Positions 43,201 through 54,834 of a DNA stretch of 64,000 nt are shown here, piece after piece. The DNA comes from Cladopsammia gracilis (taxonomy: Eukaryota; Cnidaria; Anthozoa; Scleractinia; Dendrophylliidae), in contig JAJGOT010000292.1 in assembly GCA_022457155.1 (NCBI GenBank), forward strand, positions 567,501 to 631,500. Direction: 5' to 3'. The notes beneath the pieces were generated by a model. It did not search any database. It was not told the origin of the DNA and saw nothing but the letters and a program-made list of their open reading frames with translations. A program made the translations under genes and the position numbers. Position 1 is the stretch's first letter. The number at the start of each line of letters is the position of its first letter.

Positions 43201-45418
43201 TATAACTCAATAATGCACTCGGTGCATTTTTTAAGTTTTAATAATGACCTTGCAAGATCTCGTGACAAAAGTAAGTCCAGTTGTAAACAGTCAATGTCTT
43301 AAATACTTTATGTCCTCTGTTCAACCTGTTTATACTCCAGTTGTCAGCTCAAGGAGTTTGGGGGTGTGTTCTACTCAACATAGATTTGATTTGATTGGCA
43401 TTTTAATTGATACTAGCAAACTGTTAGGAAAACTTCATAAAAGCCTATAAAATGCTGGCTGGGTTTTCTCTAAAATTTTCACTCGCCCCCTCCCCTCCCT
43501 TATTCACTCCCCCACCCCTCCCCCCCCCCCAACAGTGGTCTGGATCACTGCTAAAATAATTATACACTGTTTAACAAGAAATTAATTCACAAAAAATAAT
43601 ATGATTCATGAATCACGTTTAATTTAAAAGTCATATGTATGAAAACAATTGCATTATTGTATTTGTAAACACAAATCGGAGTGATTCCAGAATACCCGGC
43701 CCATTCATTTACATGTACAGATGCACTTTGTAGAATGAGGCAAATAACAATAGGCACTATTCTTATTCAATGAGATGCAAACAAAAAAAATCTGCTGAAA
43801 AAATTGGTACATTGGAGGCCTTATCAAATTTAATTGTCTTGCATGTTTTCAATGTCCTTGAAACTTGCAGGCCAGATAAATCGATGATTAAACTCGAGAT
43901 TGACAAATTTAAAAAAAAATATCAAGCGGTTTCCAAATTATCATCGCATTTATAGGTGTAGACCAAATTACAGAAATGGCAAATCTTTCTTTCTTGCAAT
44001 GGTCAAAGCAACCCCTTTCACTTTTTCACACACAATCTCAGATGGAATAAAACTACTACATTGTATGCAATGAAACTGCATCCCCAAAGCACATCGTTTT
44101 CTTTAGATATTAGCCAATTATGTCGATAGCATGTTTTTCACTGTAATTATAATCCCCAAAACTGCATCCCCAAAAATTTCAAAAACGCTTTCATACAATT
44201 GTTCCAACTTTGTCACAATGGAGGCGACTATAGGCGGTACAAGCTCCCTTAATCGATTGCCAAAAAAACCTCCTGCTGCCCAGAAATATGGCTGCAAGTA
44301 AAAAATGTCATTGTGTCCTTACGTTGCTATGGCAACTCCGATGTCAATATAACACTGGTCTTAACAAATTTTCATCTTAGTTTATCTAATACAGCTGTGG
44401 TGACTGTTTTTCCATAGCAATTATTTGTTAATGATGTTAATTGTAGTTAATGCTCAAACTTGAAGGTTATTCAGACCCCAAAAAATCCAGGTGAGCTACC
44501 TTAAGATCATCATTATTATACATGTAACTAAAATGCTGACTTCATTGTTATGAGGTGAAAATAGAGAAAACGTGTGACAGTACTATATATACAGTGTAAT
44601 AATTTTATACTGTCACATGTGGTATTAAACAAACCCAGCTTTTCAGACACAAGCTAGGAAACATCATAGCAATTAAAGCTTCAACTGCACTGCACTGAGT
44701 TTCCTGGAAAATATGGATCCTGGATCAAGGAATAAGGAAATATAAATAAGAGAAAACCAAATCTTTTATTGATAACAAAGCTTACTAAAAAATCTTATCT
44801 TAAAACACTATTTACATTATTCCTTTCGATTAAAAAAGAGACACTTAATTTCGATTAACAAAATTCATTCCATTAAAAATATATCGTATATTCTAAAAAT
44901 AGAAAAAGAGAAAACTAAATAAATAAAAACATTAACAATTAATCAAGGATTGTGCAAATAATGCAATTGTTTTCATACATATGACTTTTAAATTAAACAT
45001 GATTCATGAATCATATATTATCTTTTGTGAATTTATTAATTTCTTGTTTACAGTGTATATTTTAGCAGTGATCGAGACTTCACTGTGGGGGTGAGGGGTG
45101 GGGGAGTGAATAAGGGGGGAGGGGAGCAGTGAAAATTTTAGAGAAAATCAAGCCAGCATTTTATAGGCTTTTATGAAGTTTTCCTGGCTAACAGTTTGCT
45201 AGTATCAATTGAAATGCCAATCAAATCAAATCTACGTTGAATAGAACACACCCCTAAACTCCTTGAGCTGACAACTGGAGTATAAACAGCAGGTTGAACA
45301 GAGGATGTAAAAGTATTTAAGACATTGACTGTTTACAACTGAACTTACTTTTGTCACAAGATCTCACAAGGTCATTATTAAAACTTAAAAAATGTGCCAA
45401 GTGCATTATTGAGTTATA
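43201..45418. repeat. 2.2-kb inverted repeat with 460-bp arms
   Basis: Arms 43201-43658 and 44955-45418 are reverse complements with scattered differences. They start TATAACTCAATAATGCACT and end in its complement, around a 1.3-kb centre. TTG lies outside both ends. C-rich runs in the left arm (43480-43535) face G-rich runs in the right (45070-45125). The centre holds no recognisable transposase; it is AT-rich with a few short frames. Either a long-terminal-inverted-repeat transposon or an inverted segmental duplication. Confidence 0.75.
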
Positions 45419-46314
45419 TTGCCATCAATCCATGTACATTGGCACAGAATAACACCCAAGAAACACTGGGAACAAACAAGGTCACATATCACAAACACAA
45501 AAAAAGGGATTTAATTATGATATAACTATTATCTTTTGTTTTAGTATGAAACATTTTAGAGGAACATACAATGCACTGTTTATAGGCTCAGAGAAAAGTA
45601 AAAATACCCCACTTGGAAAAAATATTACTGTATGTCTTTTTTCCACTGGAATACTTAAGCTTTGATTTACTCTATAAGGTCACAGTGTCATGGATCGTGT
45701 TTTAACATTTATATTAATATGTTTCTATAAGGCCACAGAGATACATCTATGCTGGATGTATTTATAATAACTATTTATAAGCTTTTAATCATGTTGTTCA
45801 TTGTAACTGTTTGTTTTTTCATGTGTTACAGTATGTTATCAGTTTACCTTATTTAACAGGATTTGTGATTGTAATTTCACTCCCATTGTTTACATTGTTG
45901 AACACTTGCAGTACTCTTAAAGGAGCTATATGTCATGATGATTTTGAGGTTTTTGGGTGAAACTGCCCCAAAAAAGAAGTAAGTATCTTTGCTGTACATG
46001 AAATGCTCATAGAACACTAAGAGGAAGATATCAAGTGAATTTTAAAAGAGAAAATAAACCATAATCAAACGTTTTAGCCAGTTTTCCAAGACACAAGTGA
46101 TAAACTTAAAAAAGACATTAGCCCAATTTTTTTCAAGTGAAGATGCAAACCATTTCCATGCTGGTCATCTACAGCCCAAGACACTTATTTTTACTCTTAG
46201 AGCACTTACAGAGTAATTTGAAACAAAACTGGACCATTATTTTTGGGTTTTCACTGATATCAAAATGACTTTTGGCTTTTTAAAGTAACACTAAAAATGG
46301 TGACATGCACATGT
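45419..46314. other. No gene seen
   Basis: AT-rich unique DNA leading into the 51-bp array. Confidence 0.35.
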
Positions 46315-47407
46315 GATAAAAAGGTCAAGATCTCCATACACATGTAGCCCCTTTAAATAAACTGTGATAAAAAAGGTCAAGATCTCCATACACATGTAGC
46401 CCCTTTAAATAAACTGTGATAAAAAGGTCAAGATCTCCATACACATGTAGCCTCTTTAAATAAACTGTGATAAAAAGGTCAAGATCTCCATACACATGTA
46501 GCCCCTTTAAATAAACTGTGATAAAAAGGTCAAGATCTCCATAGACATGTAGCCCCTTTAAATACACTGTGATAAAAAGGTCAAGATCTCCATACACATG
46601 TAGCCCCTTTAAATAAACTGTGATAAAAAGGTCAAGATCTCCATACACATGTAGCCCCTTTAAATAAACTGTGATAAAAAGGTCAAGATCTCCATAGACA
46701 TGTAGCCCCTTTAAATAAACTGTGATAAAAAGGTCAAGATCTCCATACACATGTAGCCCCTTTAAATAAACTGTGATAAAAAGGTCAAGATCTCCATAGA
46801 CATGTAGCCCCTTTAAATAAACTGTGATAAAAAGGTCAAGATCTCCATACACATGTAGCCCCTTTAAATAAACTGTGATAAAAAGGTCAAGATCTCCATA
46901 CACATGTAGCCCCTTTAAATAAACTGTGATAAAAAGGTCAAGATCTCCATACACATGTAGCCCCTTTAAATAAACTGTGATAAAAAGGTCAAGATCTCCA
47001 TACACATGTAGCCCCTTTAAATAAACTGTGATAAAAAGGTCAAGATCTCCATACACATGTAGCCCCTTTAAATATACTGTGATAAAAAGGTCAAGATCTC
47101 CATACACATGTAGCCCCTTTAAATAAACTGTGATAAAAAGGTCAAGATCTCCATACACATGTAGCCCCTTTAAATAAACTGTGATAAAAAGGTCAAGATC
47201 TCCATACACATGTAGCCCCTTTAAATAAACTGTGATAAAAAGGTCAAGATCTCCATACACATGTAGCCCCTTTAAATAAACTGTAATAAAAAGGTCAAGA
47301 TCTCCATACACATGTAGCCCCTTTAAATAAACTGTGATAAAAAGGTCAAGATCTCCATACACATGTAGCCCGTTTAAATAAGTGATAAAAAGGTCAAGAT
47401 CTCCATA
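46315..47407. repeat. 51-bp satellite, about 21 copies
   Basis: Unit GATAAAAAGGTCAAGATCTC...TTTAAATAAACTGT, 51 bp, with very few changes: CATAGACATG for CATACACATG in three units, one CTCTTT, a handful of single bases, one extra A near 46370. Since 51 is divisible by three, the minus strand shows a 345-codon frame of the 17-residue unit HVYGDLDLFITVYLKGL. No start context, non-repeat domain or splice site supports a gene. Confidence 0.97.
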
Positions 47408-47695
47408 ATTTTATATGCATGTAATCTGCATAATTTCCTGGAATACTTGAAATGAAAGGAGAGATTCATAAAATAAGCAACTGTATCTGTTCAGTTGTTG
47501 GAGAAACACAGCAAATGTTAAAGCTTTTAATTGGTCCATTGTAATTTTTTGATTTTCTTTTGTGGTATTTTTTTTGCCTGATTTATTGTTAACAATTTTG
47601 TGTTATTTAAGATGGTTAAATAGATTGTTAAGGTAAGAATGAAATTAAACACAATAAACTGTGAATATTAGACTGTGAATGACTGTGACTGTGAA
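47408..47695. other. Flank of the BEL insertion
   Basis: Ends with GACTGTGAAT-type short repeats. AGAATGAAATTAAACAC at about 47636 is inverted at about 59240, so it belongs to an older element or repeat later split by insertions. Confidence 0.45.
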
Positions 47696-48209
47696 TGTAA
47701 CGGGGGCGGATGTTGACATCGGGTTTCTTTCAAATCAGTTCAAATATTCAGATCAACATCGCCGTCGGAGAAACGTTTTATAGACAGAGAATCCCAAGCG
47801 TCGATTCTAACTTGTTTATTATACTTGAAATTCCCGTAAAAACTGAAAATAATAACCAAAAAGCGAACGATTACAATAGATTCTAAGATAATTCTACTGG
47901 GAGCACGTGGCATGCACGAAAACGATTACCTCGAATAACTCTAATAATATAACGAAATCACCAAACCTAAAAAATAACAATACTACTAGGACTGAACTTA
48001 AAACTATAAAACAAGAAAACATACCTCTTTCTCCGATAGAAACTATCTTAATGGCACACACGTCTTTCTTACTTTCGGTCCGTACAATTCTCTATGTGAC
48101 ACTGAAAACTGATCCGACACACGCAAAATACAAAGAAACTTCAGATGATTAAAATAGAAACGGAAATGACGCGAGTCACGCAACGAAAAACTAATAGCTA
48201 ACATTTACA
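47696..48209 (-). repeat. BEL 3' LTR
   Basis: 514 bp, TG...CA ends on the coding strand complement. Differs from the other copy at three positions (near 47858, 47957 and 47966). The G-rich stretch just inside (complement of TGACTCCCCTAAATT, 48210-48224) is a weak polypurine tract. Confidence 0.95.
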
Positions 48210-48321
48210 TGACTCCCCTAAATTACGACAGAAATTTACATACTAGAATCAACCAAAACTAACTAAAATAATGTTCAGTGGGCTGTAGGCCCCTACAGGA
48301 CTTCACGGCTCTAATGGCTCC

Positions 48322-50109
48322 TCAGGTGGGGATTCCCCGGTCTTCATACTCCTCATTCTTCAGCAGCAAGACCAGTTGCTGGACTGGTCTGTCCAGGAAT
48401 GATGCTGGTGAGGTGGCTCGGCCGTTCTTGTCCAAGGTGTCATCAGCAATTCTCAACCGAACCTTCCGGACCAGACCATCCTTGTCAGGGTACGTCTCCT
48501 CTACGATCCCGGTGTTCCATGCGTTTCTAGGCAAGTGATCATCCTTAACGATGACGATATCGTTCACCTGAAGACTTCGTCTTGTCGCAGACCACTTCTG
48601 TCTCAGCTGCAGGGACTGCAGGTAATCCTTCTTCCACTGTATCCAGAACTCATTCGCTAGGTATTGCACCCTTCGCCATCGCTTTCTCGAATACAGGTCA
48701 GCACGTTGGAAGTTTCCAGGTGGGGGCATGATGACCTTTGACTTCATCGTAAGCAGGTGGTTTGGTGTGAGAGGCTGAGTCAACTGTGGAGAGTTTATTG
48801 TATCCACAGTCAGTGGACGACAATTAACTATAGCTTCGGCTTCCACCATGAAGGTTCGGAGCGTCTCGCCGTCGAGTTGAGCTCCATGATGGCTAAGAAG
48901 CGACGCCAATACATTTCGCACGGTGCGGATTTGGCGTTCCCACGCCCCACCCATGTGACTTGAGTGTGGGAAGTTCATCCTGAAGTCTACCCAGTCACAG
49001 TTGGTTTTCAGTAACTCTTGTCTGATTTGCTCGTGTCCTAATTCTGAGATAGCTTGGTTCAGCTCGTTCATCGCGCCAACGAAATTTGTGCCTTGGTCAG
49101 ATCGCAACTGTCGTACTGGTCCACGGCGTGCTACGAAACGACGATAGGCGTTCAGGAACGAGTCTGTGGACAAGCTATTCGCGACTTCCAGATGAATGGC
49201 TCTGGACGCTAGGCACGTGAACAGAACTCCATAACGCTTGAGTTCACGACGGCCATCCTTGATGTACCAGGGACCGAAGTAGTCCACTGCACAGAAGGTG
49301 AAGGGCGGTGCAGGCTCTAGGCGATCTTCTGGTAGGTCCGCCATCTTTTGCTCTTGAGGCATGCTTCTCAGTCGGCGGCATGTAACACATTTCGATATGT
49401 GGCTGGATACAGCAGAACTTCCGCCGATAATCCAGTATCCTGCTGAGCGAACTTCACCTTGAGTGATCCCTCTGCCTTGGTGCTGGATGGTCTGATGATG
49501 ATGGCAGAGGATCATGTCAGTCACATGTCCTTTTCTGGGAAGTATGACTGGATGCCTCACCTCATAGGGGAGGCTAGAGTGCTTGATCCGCCCACCAACT
49601 CTTAGTACACCGTCTTCGTCTAGGAACGGGTCAAGCTTGTACAGGGAGCTTGATCTTTTCATCGCGCGGTTTCCGTCCTTGGCAGTGCTTCGGCTAATGA
49701 CTTGTGGTTGGACGTTGAGACTCTTCAGCAACTGTATTTCTTCTGGAAACACTTCATTCTGGACCGTCTTGATAATTTGCAACTCAGAATATTTCAGCTC
49801 TTGAACATTTACAGGGACATAGGTGGTCGCTCTTCCCATTCTTTCTGCTGTGTCTGGACTTGTATCTTGGGAAGCACAGATACTGGTCTTGCGGAATCTT
49901 CTCTGCAGACGGAGACAAATGGCGATTGCTCTCTTTGCTCGATGCCAATTGGAGAAATATTTCAGGCGCTCCAATAGGGAGGATGGTTCTTCAACCTGAG
50001 TTGCTCGCACAGTGATCTTCTTAGTTTCTGGGTCGTCAGGAGGGATCGAAGGGATGTTGTCAACAGGATCCCAATCTTCATGAGAATTCGAAAGGAATTC
50101 TGGACCATT
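48322..50109 (-). pseudogene. BEL Pol: integrase part
   Basis: Continues in the same frame after the TGA at 50110-50112; the first ATG is at 50010. Residue numbers are from that ATG. A zinc-binding H2C2 domain is at about 168-212 (C208, C211). The integrase core has D243 in AVDYFGP, D305 in RSDQGTNF and E358 in GAWERQ, the DDE triad. A C-terminal domain typical of BEL/Pao (about 440-530, with WRRVQYL and NDIVIVKD) follows. In the family the enzyme inserts cDNA into the host genome. The domain looks intact; expression depends on passing the two upstream stops. It ends 112 bp before the LTR. Confidence 0.9.
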
Positions 50110-51780
50110 TCACCACAGGGAGCAGTCAATCAGTTCTTGGGCACCAGCGCCGCGAGAAGCAATGTCAGCGGGATTGGATTTCGTTCCAACGTAGCGCCAC
50201 TGGTCCGGCGATGTCTTCTCTCGTATCTCCTGGACGCGGTTGCCAACAAAGACATGGAATCGCCTGGCATCATTGTTGATGTAGCCTAAGACCGTCTTGC
50301 TGTCAGTCCAGAACGTTTCCTTCACGTCCTTGTACTCCAGCTCTTTCCGCAGCGTGCAGCTTATCTTGGACGAAACGAGTGCAGCGGTCAGCTCCAGTCT
50401 AGGTATGGTGACAGGCTTCAACGGCGTCATGCGCGACTTTCCCATCACAAGAGAACAGTGTATTCGGTTCTTAGCATCGACTAATCGTAGGTAGGTACAC
50501 TGCCCATAGCCATTTTGACAAGCGTCTGAGAAATGGTGCAACTCTGTGTGCTTGATCTCATCGAACTCTTCAGGTTTATGACATCTTGCTATCTTGAGCT
50601 TCTCTAGGGCAGGAAGTTCGGATCTCCATTTCTCCCATCTAGGTCTCACGTCTTCGGGTACTTCGTCGTCCCAGCCAACTCCATCACGGCACAGCTCTTG
50701 CAGGATTCTCTTTCCTACCAGGATGAATGGGGCGACGAGGCCAAGGGGATCAAACACCGAGCTAACTGTGGATAGAATGCCTCTTCTTGATAGCGGTTTG
50801 TCCTTCAACTCGATTCTGAACTGGAGCGTGTCTGATTCGATGCACCAGTGGACTCCCAGAGCGCGTTCGATGACTGGATCGTTACTGACAAGGCGAGGAT
50901 CCTTTGTGTCCTTCGCTTGATCTTCTGAGGGAACGGAATTTATCACCTCCTTGCTGTTCGATGTAAACTTGTGGAGACGGAAACCACCTTTCTGGCACAG
51001 TGACTTGGTATTTCTGATCAGGTTCTTTGCTTGTTCAACGGTTGGTACCGACTTGAGTCCGTCATCCACGTAGAAATCCTTTCTCACGAAATCTGCTGCC
51101 TCGGTGCCGCAATCTTCTTCGTACTGGTCGGCAGTGGTCTTGAGAGCGAAGTTTGCGCAGCCGGGCGAGGAAGTAGCGCCAAAAAGGTGGACAGTCATAC
51201 GGTACTCTACTGGATCTCCCTTGAATTCTTCGTTATCCCACCACAAGAATCTCAGGTAATTACGATGGTTCTCGTCGACTTTGACTTGATGAAACATCGC
51301 CTGGATGTCGCACATAAAGGCTACTTGCTCTTGACGAAATCGGCATAGTACTCCTGTGAGATTGTTCGTGAGATCTGGGCCTTGCAATAGCTGCTGGTTT
51401 AGGGACTGTCCATCACATACTGCGCTGCAGTCGAACACTACTCTGATCTTCCCAGGCTTCTTCTTGTGATACACTCCGTGGTGTGGAATGTACCATACTC
51501 GCTTGTTGTCTGAGGATGATTCGTCTGTGGGAACTCGTTCTGCATATCCACTAGTTATGATGTCTTGCATGAAGCCACTGTAATCTCTTCGGAATTGGTC
51601 ATCGTTAGTCAATCTCCGTTTCAACTTTAGTAGGCGGCTCAGGGCCAATTCCTTACTGTTTGGCAGTTCCACGTCTTCTTTCTTCAGAGGCAGAGGCATC
51701 TCGTAGTGGCCATCATCTCGTTGATGAACACCGTCTCGTACTATTTTGAGGAACTTCCGATCTTCAAAGGATAGCGACTT
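50110..51780 (-). pseudogene. BEL Pol: reverse transcriptase and RNase H
   Basis: Lies between two in-frame stops. Numbered from the ATG at 51699: RT with D131 in CDIQAMF and YVDD at 200-203, then RNase H with D382 in FSDAC, E426 in PRLELTAA, D456 in TDSK and D502 in NPADIASRG. All catalytic residues are present. It ends at TGA (50110-50112) after a Trp codon, where BEL proteins normally continue towards integrase. The 81 bp between 51700 and 51780 also stay open, so the ATG is not a natural start. Confidence 0.92.
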
Positions 51781-54765
51781 CTATTCGGTTTGTCTTTCAT
51801 TGAAGTCAAGTGTGAACATCTTAGCAACATCGTGTGGGTTGAGCAGCTCTTTCACTTCTGTCTTTAACGCAAAGTGACACATCTTCCTACTTGAGTCTAC
51901 TTGGACTTCTCGGGTGATAATGCGATTGCAGAAAATGTCACTCTCGGTTTCAGCGTCATCTTCATGTGTTAGAGGGTTTACTGCACCAATGATTCCCCAT
52001 CCAAGAGCAGTTCGCTTAGCGTACGGGTCATCTTCTACTCCGGGAACAACTTCAAGCGGTTTAATCGCACGAGGGCAGTTGAGACCGATAAGGAGGCCGA
52101 CCTCAACGTCACTACGGAAGGGCATCAGCTTCTCAGATACCATTTGGAGATGTGGCCAACCATGGGCGGATTCGGGCCTTGGAATCTGACTCTTTTTAGC
52201 CGGTATGGTGGATCTTGAGTAGGTCTTGGGTAAAGGGATTTCGCCCTCTTCGTTGTAACCACGCACCACCAGGCCTTCGATCTTCTGACTTGTAACCACT
52301 TTCTCTGCTAGGACCGTCGAAATCTTTAGGTCTACCTCTGGTCCGTTCAAATCCAGCTTTCGCAGAACATCTTCGTTTACAAAACAAGCGTCAGATTGTT
52401 CATCCAGGAGAGCGTAGATCAGCAATTTGTTCTGAGCATCCTTACTGTGATGAACCCATACAGGAACTATTAACGAGTGAATGCAAGGCGCAGTTGTATT
52501 CTTCGTGTCGCAGACCTTCACACGGTTCGAGATGACTTCGGTTACATTCGTTACTTCGGTTGCATTCGTTACTGCTTTGTCTTGCTCGGGTATCTTGGCA
52601 GGATCACTGTGAAGGGAGGTTGGATGAAATCCATTGCAGGTTTTGCATACTCGCCTTCTTCGACAGTCCTTTCTCATGTGACCCCATTTTAAGCAGCCCA
52701 GGCACAGTGCCTTCGATCTGATGACATCTCTTCTTTCTGCCAGGGACATACTTAGAAACCTTTGACATGCGTCCAAGTCGTGAGGACCCTTGCACAGCGG
52801 ACACGTGGTAGCTTTAAGTTTATTCTCCCCTTTACTGTTGGAAGCGCTGGTCTTCACTTCACCAGAACCAGTAGCGAAAGTGCTAACCTTGACTGATTGC
52901 CTTGTCGTTATTGGATTGCACGCAATTCTTGCTTCTCTTTCGAGGAACCGGCAGAAGGCTGTGAAAGGGGGGTAGGCTGTTCCATCCCCATCGGGTACGC
53001 TTTCTTCGCCGCGATTCTGCTCTTCTCCTTCTTTGTTGAGCCAGCGATCAACTTCGCGACCCCATCGATCTATCAAGTAGCGCGGGAGCTTTTGAAGCAT
53101 CTTCTGGTTTTCATCCGGGTCGTCAAGCACCTTTAGGTATTTGATGGTCTTTGTTGCCGTTTGGCAGTGGATGAGGAAGTCCGAAAATCTGCGTAGGCTT
53201 GTTCCGTCATTTGGAGGGATTTTCGGCCATTCGTTAATCTTCTTTCTGTAGGCGTCTGCTACCAGAAATGGGTTGCCGAATCTCTCTGCTAGGATCTTCT
53301 TTGCTCGTCGGTATGCGTCGGCAGTTTCCAGTAACAGGAGGCCGCTGATCGCCTCTCGTGGTTCGCCTCTTGTATACTTCCCGAGGTAGTACAGTCTTTG
53401 GGAAACCTTGTCTGTCTGGCCTTCTATGATGGTTTCGAAAGACTTCAACCACAGGGGATAGTGCAGTAAATCGCCGCCGAAGATCTCTGGTTCTGGGAGA
53501 GGAAGCGTGTCTTGAAGACGTCGCTGACAAAGCACATCGGCTAAACGATGCAGTGAATCTTCGACGGACGAACTGTTCAGGGGAAGACTGGCTCTTGGTT
53601 TGTCTGCTGTGATTCCGGTCTTGGCTGTATCGCTTGCGGGAATTTTAGCGTCAACACGTGTGCGCGGAACTCTGTAGGGACTTGTCTCAAACTCGGCTGC
53701 AAAAGGATTCAGCGACGATCGAAGAGCTGTAGACTTCGGAGGCGCGAACGGATTCGGTGTTGAGCTGGGAATTGGTTTCCGACCGTGAGAGGCCAATGCA
53801 TCGACGTCGGGCGAATTAAACTTCGGCGACACGAACGGATTCGGTGATGAGTCGGGACGTAACACCGGTCTAGAATTCGTATCTTCGGTAGATCTCACTT
53901 TCAAAGGAGAAGTCCAGAGTTCCTCCTTTATCAAAGTCCGTCTCGTTTCGGGACTCTCGCGATCCGAAACAGATTCAACATGCGTTTCAACGGTCGGAAG
54001 GCTGGCGTCTGTCACCGATGACATTTGATCACGAGTCTTCAAATAATTTTGGAGAACGTAATTCCTGTCGGTTTCTTGCGGGATAAACTGATCTTCCTTG
54101 CGATCGTCCTTCTCAATTTTCTTCTCATCGGCTACGTTGACCGCTTCCATTTCGGCTTTGGCGACTGCCAGCTCCTTGCTTAGTCTAAATCGTTTAAGTT
54201 CGTCCTCGCACTCCTTCAAGGTAGTTGTTTTCCGTGCTTCGGCGTCTGCAAATTCCAACTGAGTTTTGAGTCTTGCGACATTTGCAGCCATATCCGCTCT
54301 TTTTGATAGCGAAGATGCGATAGATGATTTCTCGGATTTAAGGCTTCGAGAACCTCGGCTGGAATGTTTTGTTCGCGAAGAGCGTTCGCTTACATCTTGT
54401 CGAAGATCCGAAAGTTTGTTATTTAATCTTCTCAGCGTGTCTGAATGCTCGCGCTCCAGTGATTCTAATTGCGCCACCGCCTCCTTTTTTGCTTCGTAGT
54501 TATCTGCTAGCGCTTCGCAGAGTCGATTGCTTGCCGCATATAGAATATCCATTCTCGTCTCGAGGAATGTTCTCTCGCTCTTTAGGAGATCGATGTTCGT
54601 TGAATCTCCTATCAGATTTGTGACTTTGTTTATTTGTTTGCGCCACGCGCGCTGAGCGGAAGATCTTTGTTCCTCGAGTAAATTAAGGTGATACATTCTT
54701 CCCTTTTCTGTAGGATTTCGAAGTCTGATCGACAAGGAATCTTCAGAATCTTCCATTTCAGACAT
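51781..54765 (-). CDS. BEL Gag and aspartic protease
   Basis: 994 residues, ATG 70 bp from the 5' LTR. Residues 1-210 are charged and helical (coiled coil). Residues 300-360 hold three NPF motifs (309, 338, 353) in a proline/serine-rich linker. A DUF1759 Gag domain spans about 423-580. Zinc-binding region: C655, C658, C667; CCHC C688-C691-H696-C701; then C707, C710. The protease segment has ALLDEQSD at 785-792 as the active-site loop. It forms particles and processes the polyprotein in the family. It ends in TAG at 51781-51783, one transition from a CAG codon; RT sequence follows in the same frame. Confidence 0.92.
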   Translation of the reverse strand: MSEMEDSEDSLSIRLRNPTEKGRMYHLNLLEEQRSSAQRAWRKQINKVTNLIGDSTNIDLLKSERTFLETRMDILYAASNRLCEALADNYEAKKEAVAQLESLEREHSDTLRRLNNKLSDLRQDVSERSSRTKHSSRGSRSLKSEKSSIASSLSKRADMAANVARLKTQLEFADAEARKTTTLKECEDELKRFRLSKELAVAKAEMEAVNVADEKKIEKDDRKEDQFIPQETDRNYVLQNYLKTRDQMSSVTDASLPTVETHVESVSDRESPETRRTLIKEELWTSPLKVRSTEDTNSRPVLRPDSSPNPFVSPKFNSPDVDALASHGRKPIPSSTPNPFAPPKSTALRSSLNPFAAEFETSPYRVPRTRVDAKIPASDTAKTGITADKPRASLPLNSSSVEDSLHRLADVLCQRRLQDTLPLPEPEIFGGDLLHYPLWLKSFETIIEGQTDKVSQRLYYLGKYTRGEPREAISGLLLLETADAYRRAKKILAERFGNPFLVADAYRKKINEWPKIPPNDGTSLRRFSDFLIHCQTATKTIKYLKVLDDPDENQKMLQKLPRYLIDRWGREVDRWLNKEGEEQNRGEESVPDGDGTAYPPFTAFCRFLEREARIACNPITTRQSVKVSTFATGSGEVKTSASNSKGENKLKATTCPLCKGPHDLDACQRFLSMSLAERRDVIRSKALCLGCLKWGHMRKDCRRRRVCKTCNGFHPTSLHSDPAKIPEQDKAVTNATEVTNVTEVISNRVKVCDTKNTTAPCIHSLIVPVWVHHSKDAQNKLLIYALLDEQSDACFVNEDVLRKLDLNGPEVDLKISTVLAEKVVTSQKIEGLVVRGYNEEGEIPLPKTYSRSTIPAKKSQIPRPESAHGWPHLQMVSEKLMPFRSDVEVGLLIGLNCPRAIKPLEVVPGVEDDPYAKRTALGWGIIGAVNPLTHEDDAETESDIFCNRIITREVQVDSSRKMCHFALKTEVKELLNPHDVAKMFTLDFNERQTE

Positions 54766-54834
54766 CGGAGTGTTCAGTGTTCAATTGCAATGCGACGTGT
54801 TTCCTCCGCTGAGTTTCTACCCGAGAGTTTTTAC
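54766..54834 (-). promoter_or_regulatory. BEL 5' leader with primer-binding region
   Basis: 69 bp between LTR and ATG. The first bases after the LTR on the coding strand (GTAAAAACTCTCGGGTAGAA) should include the tRNA primer-binding site. I cannot name the tRNA. Confidence 0.55.

Noticed and set aside
46325..47362. 345-codon minus-strand frame in the 51-bp array
   Set aside because: Explained by a unit length divisible by three; no coding sequence outside the repeat.
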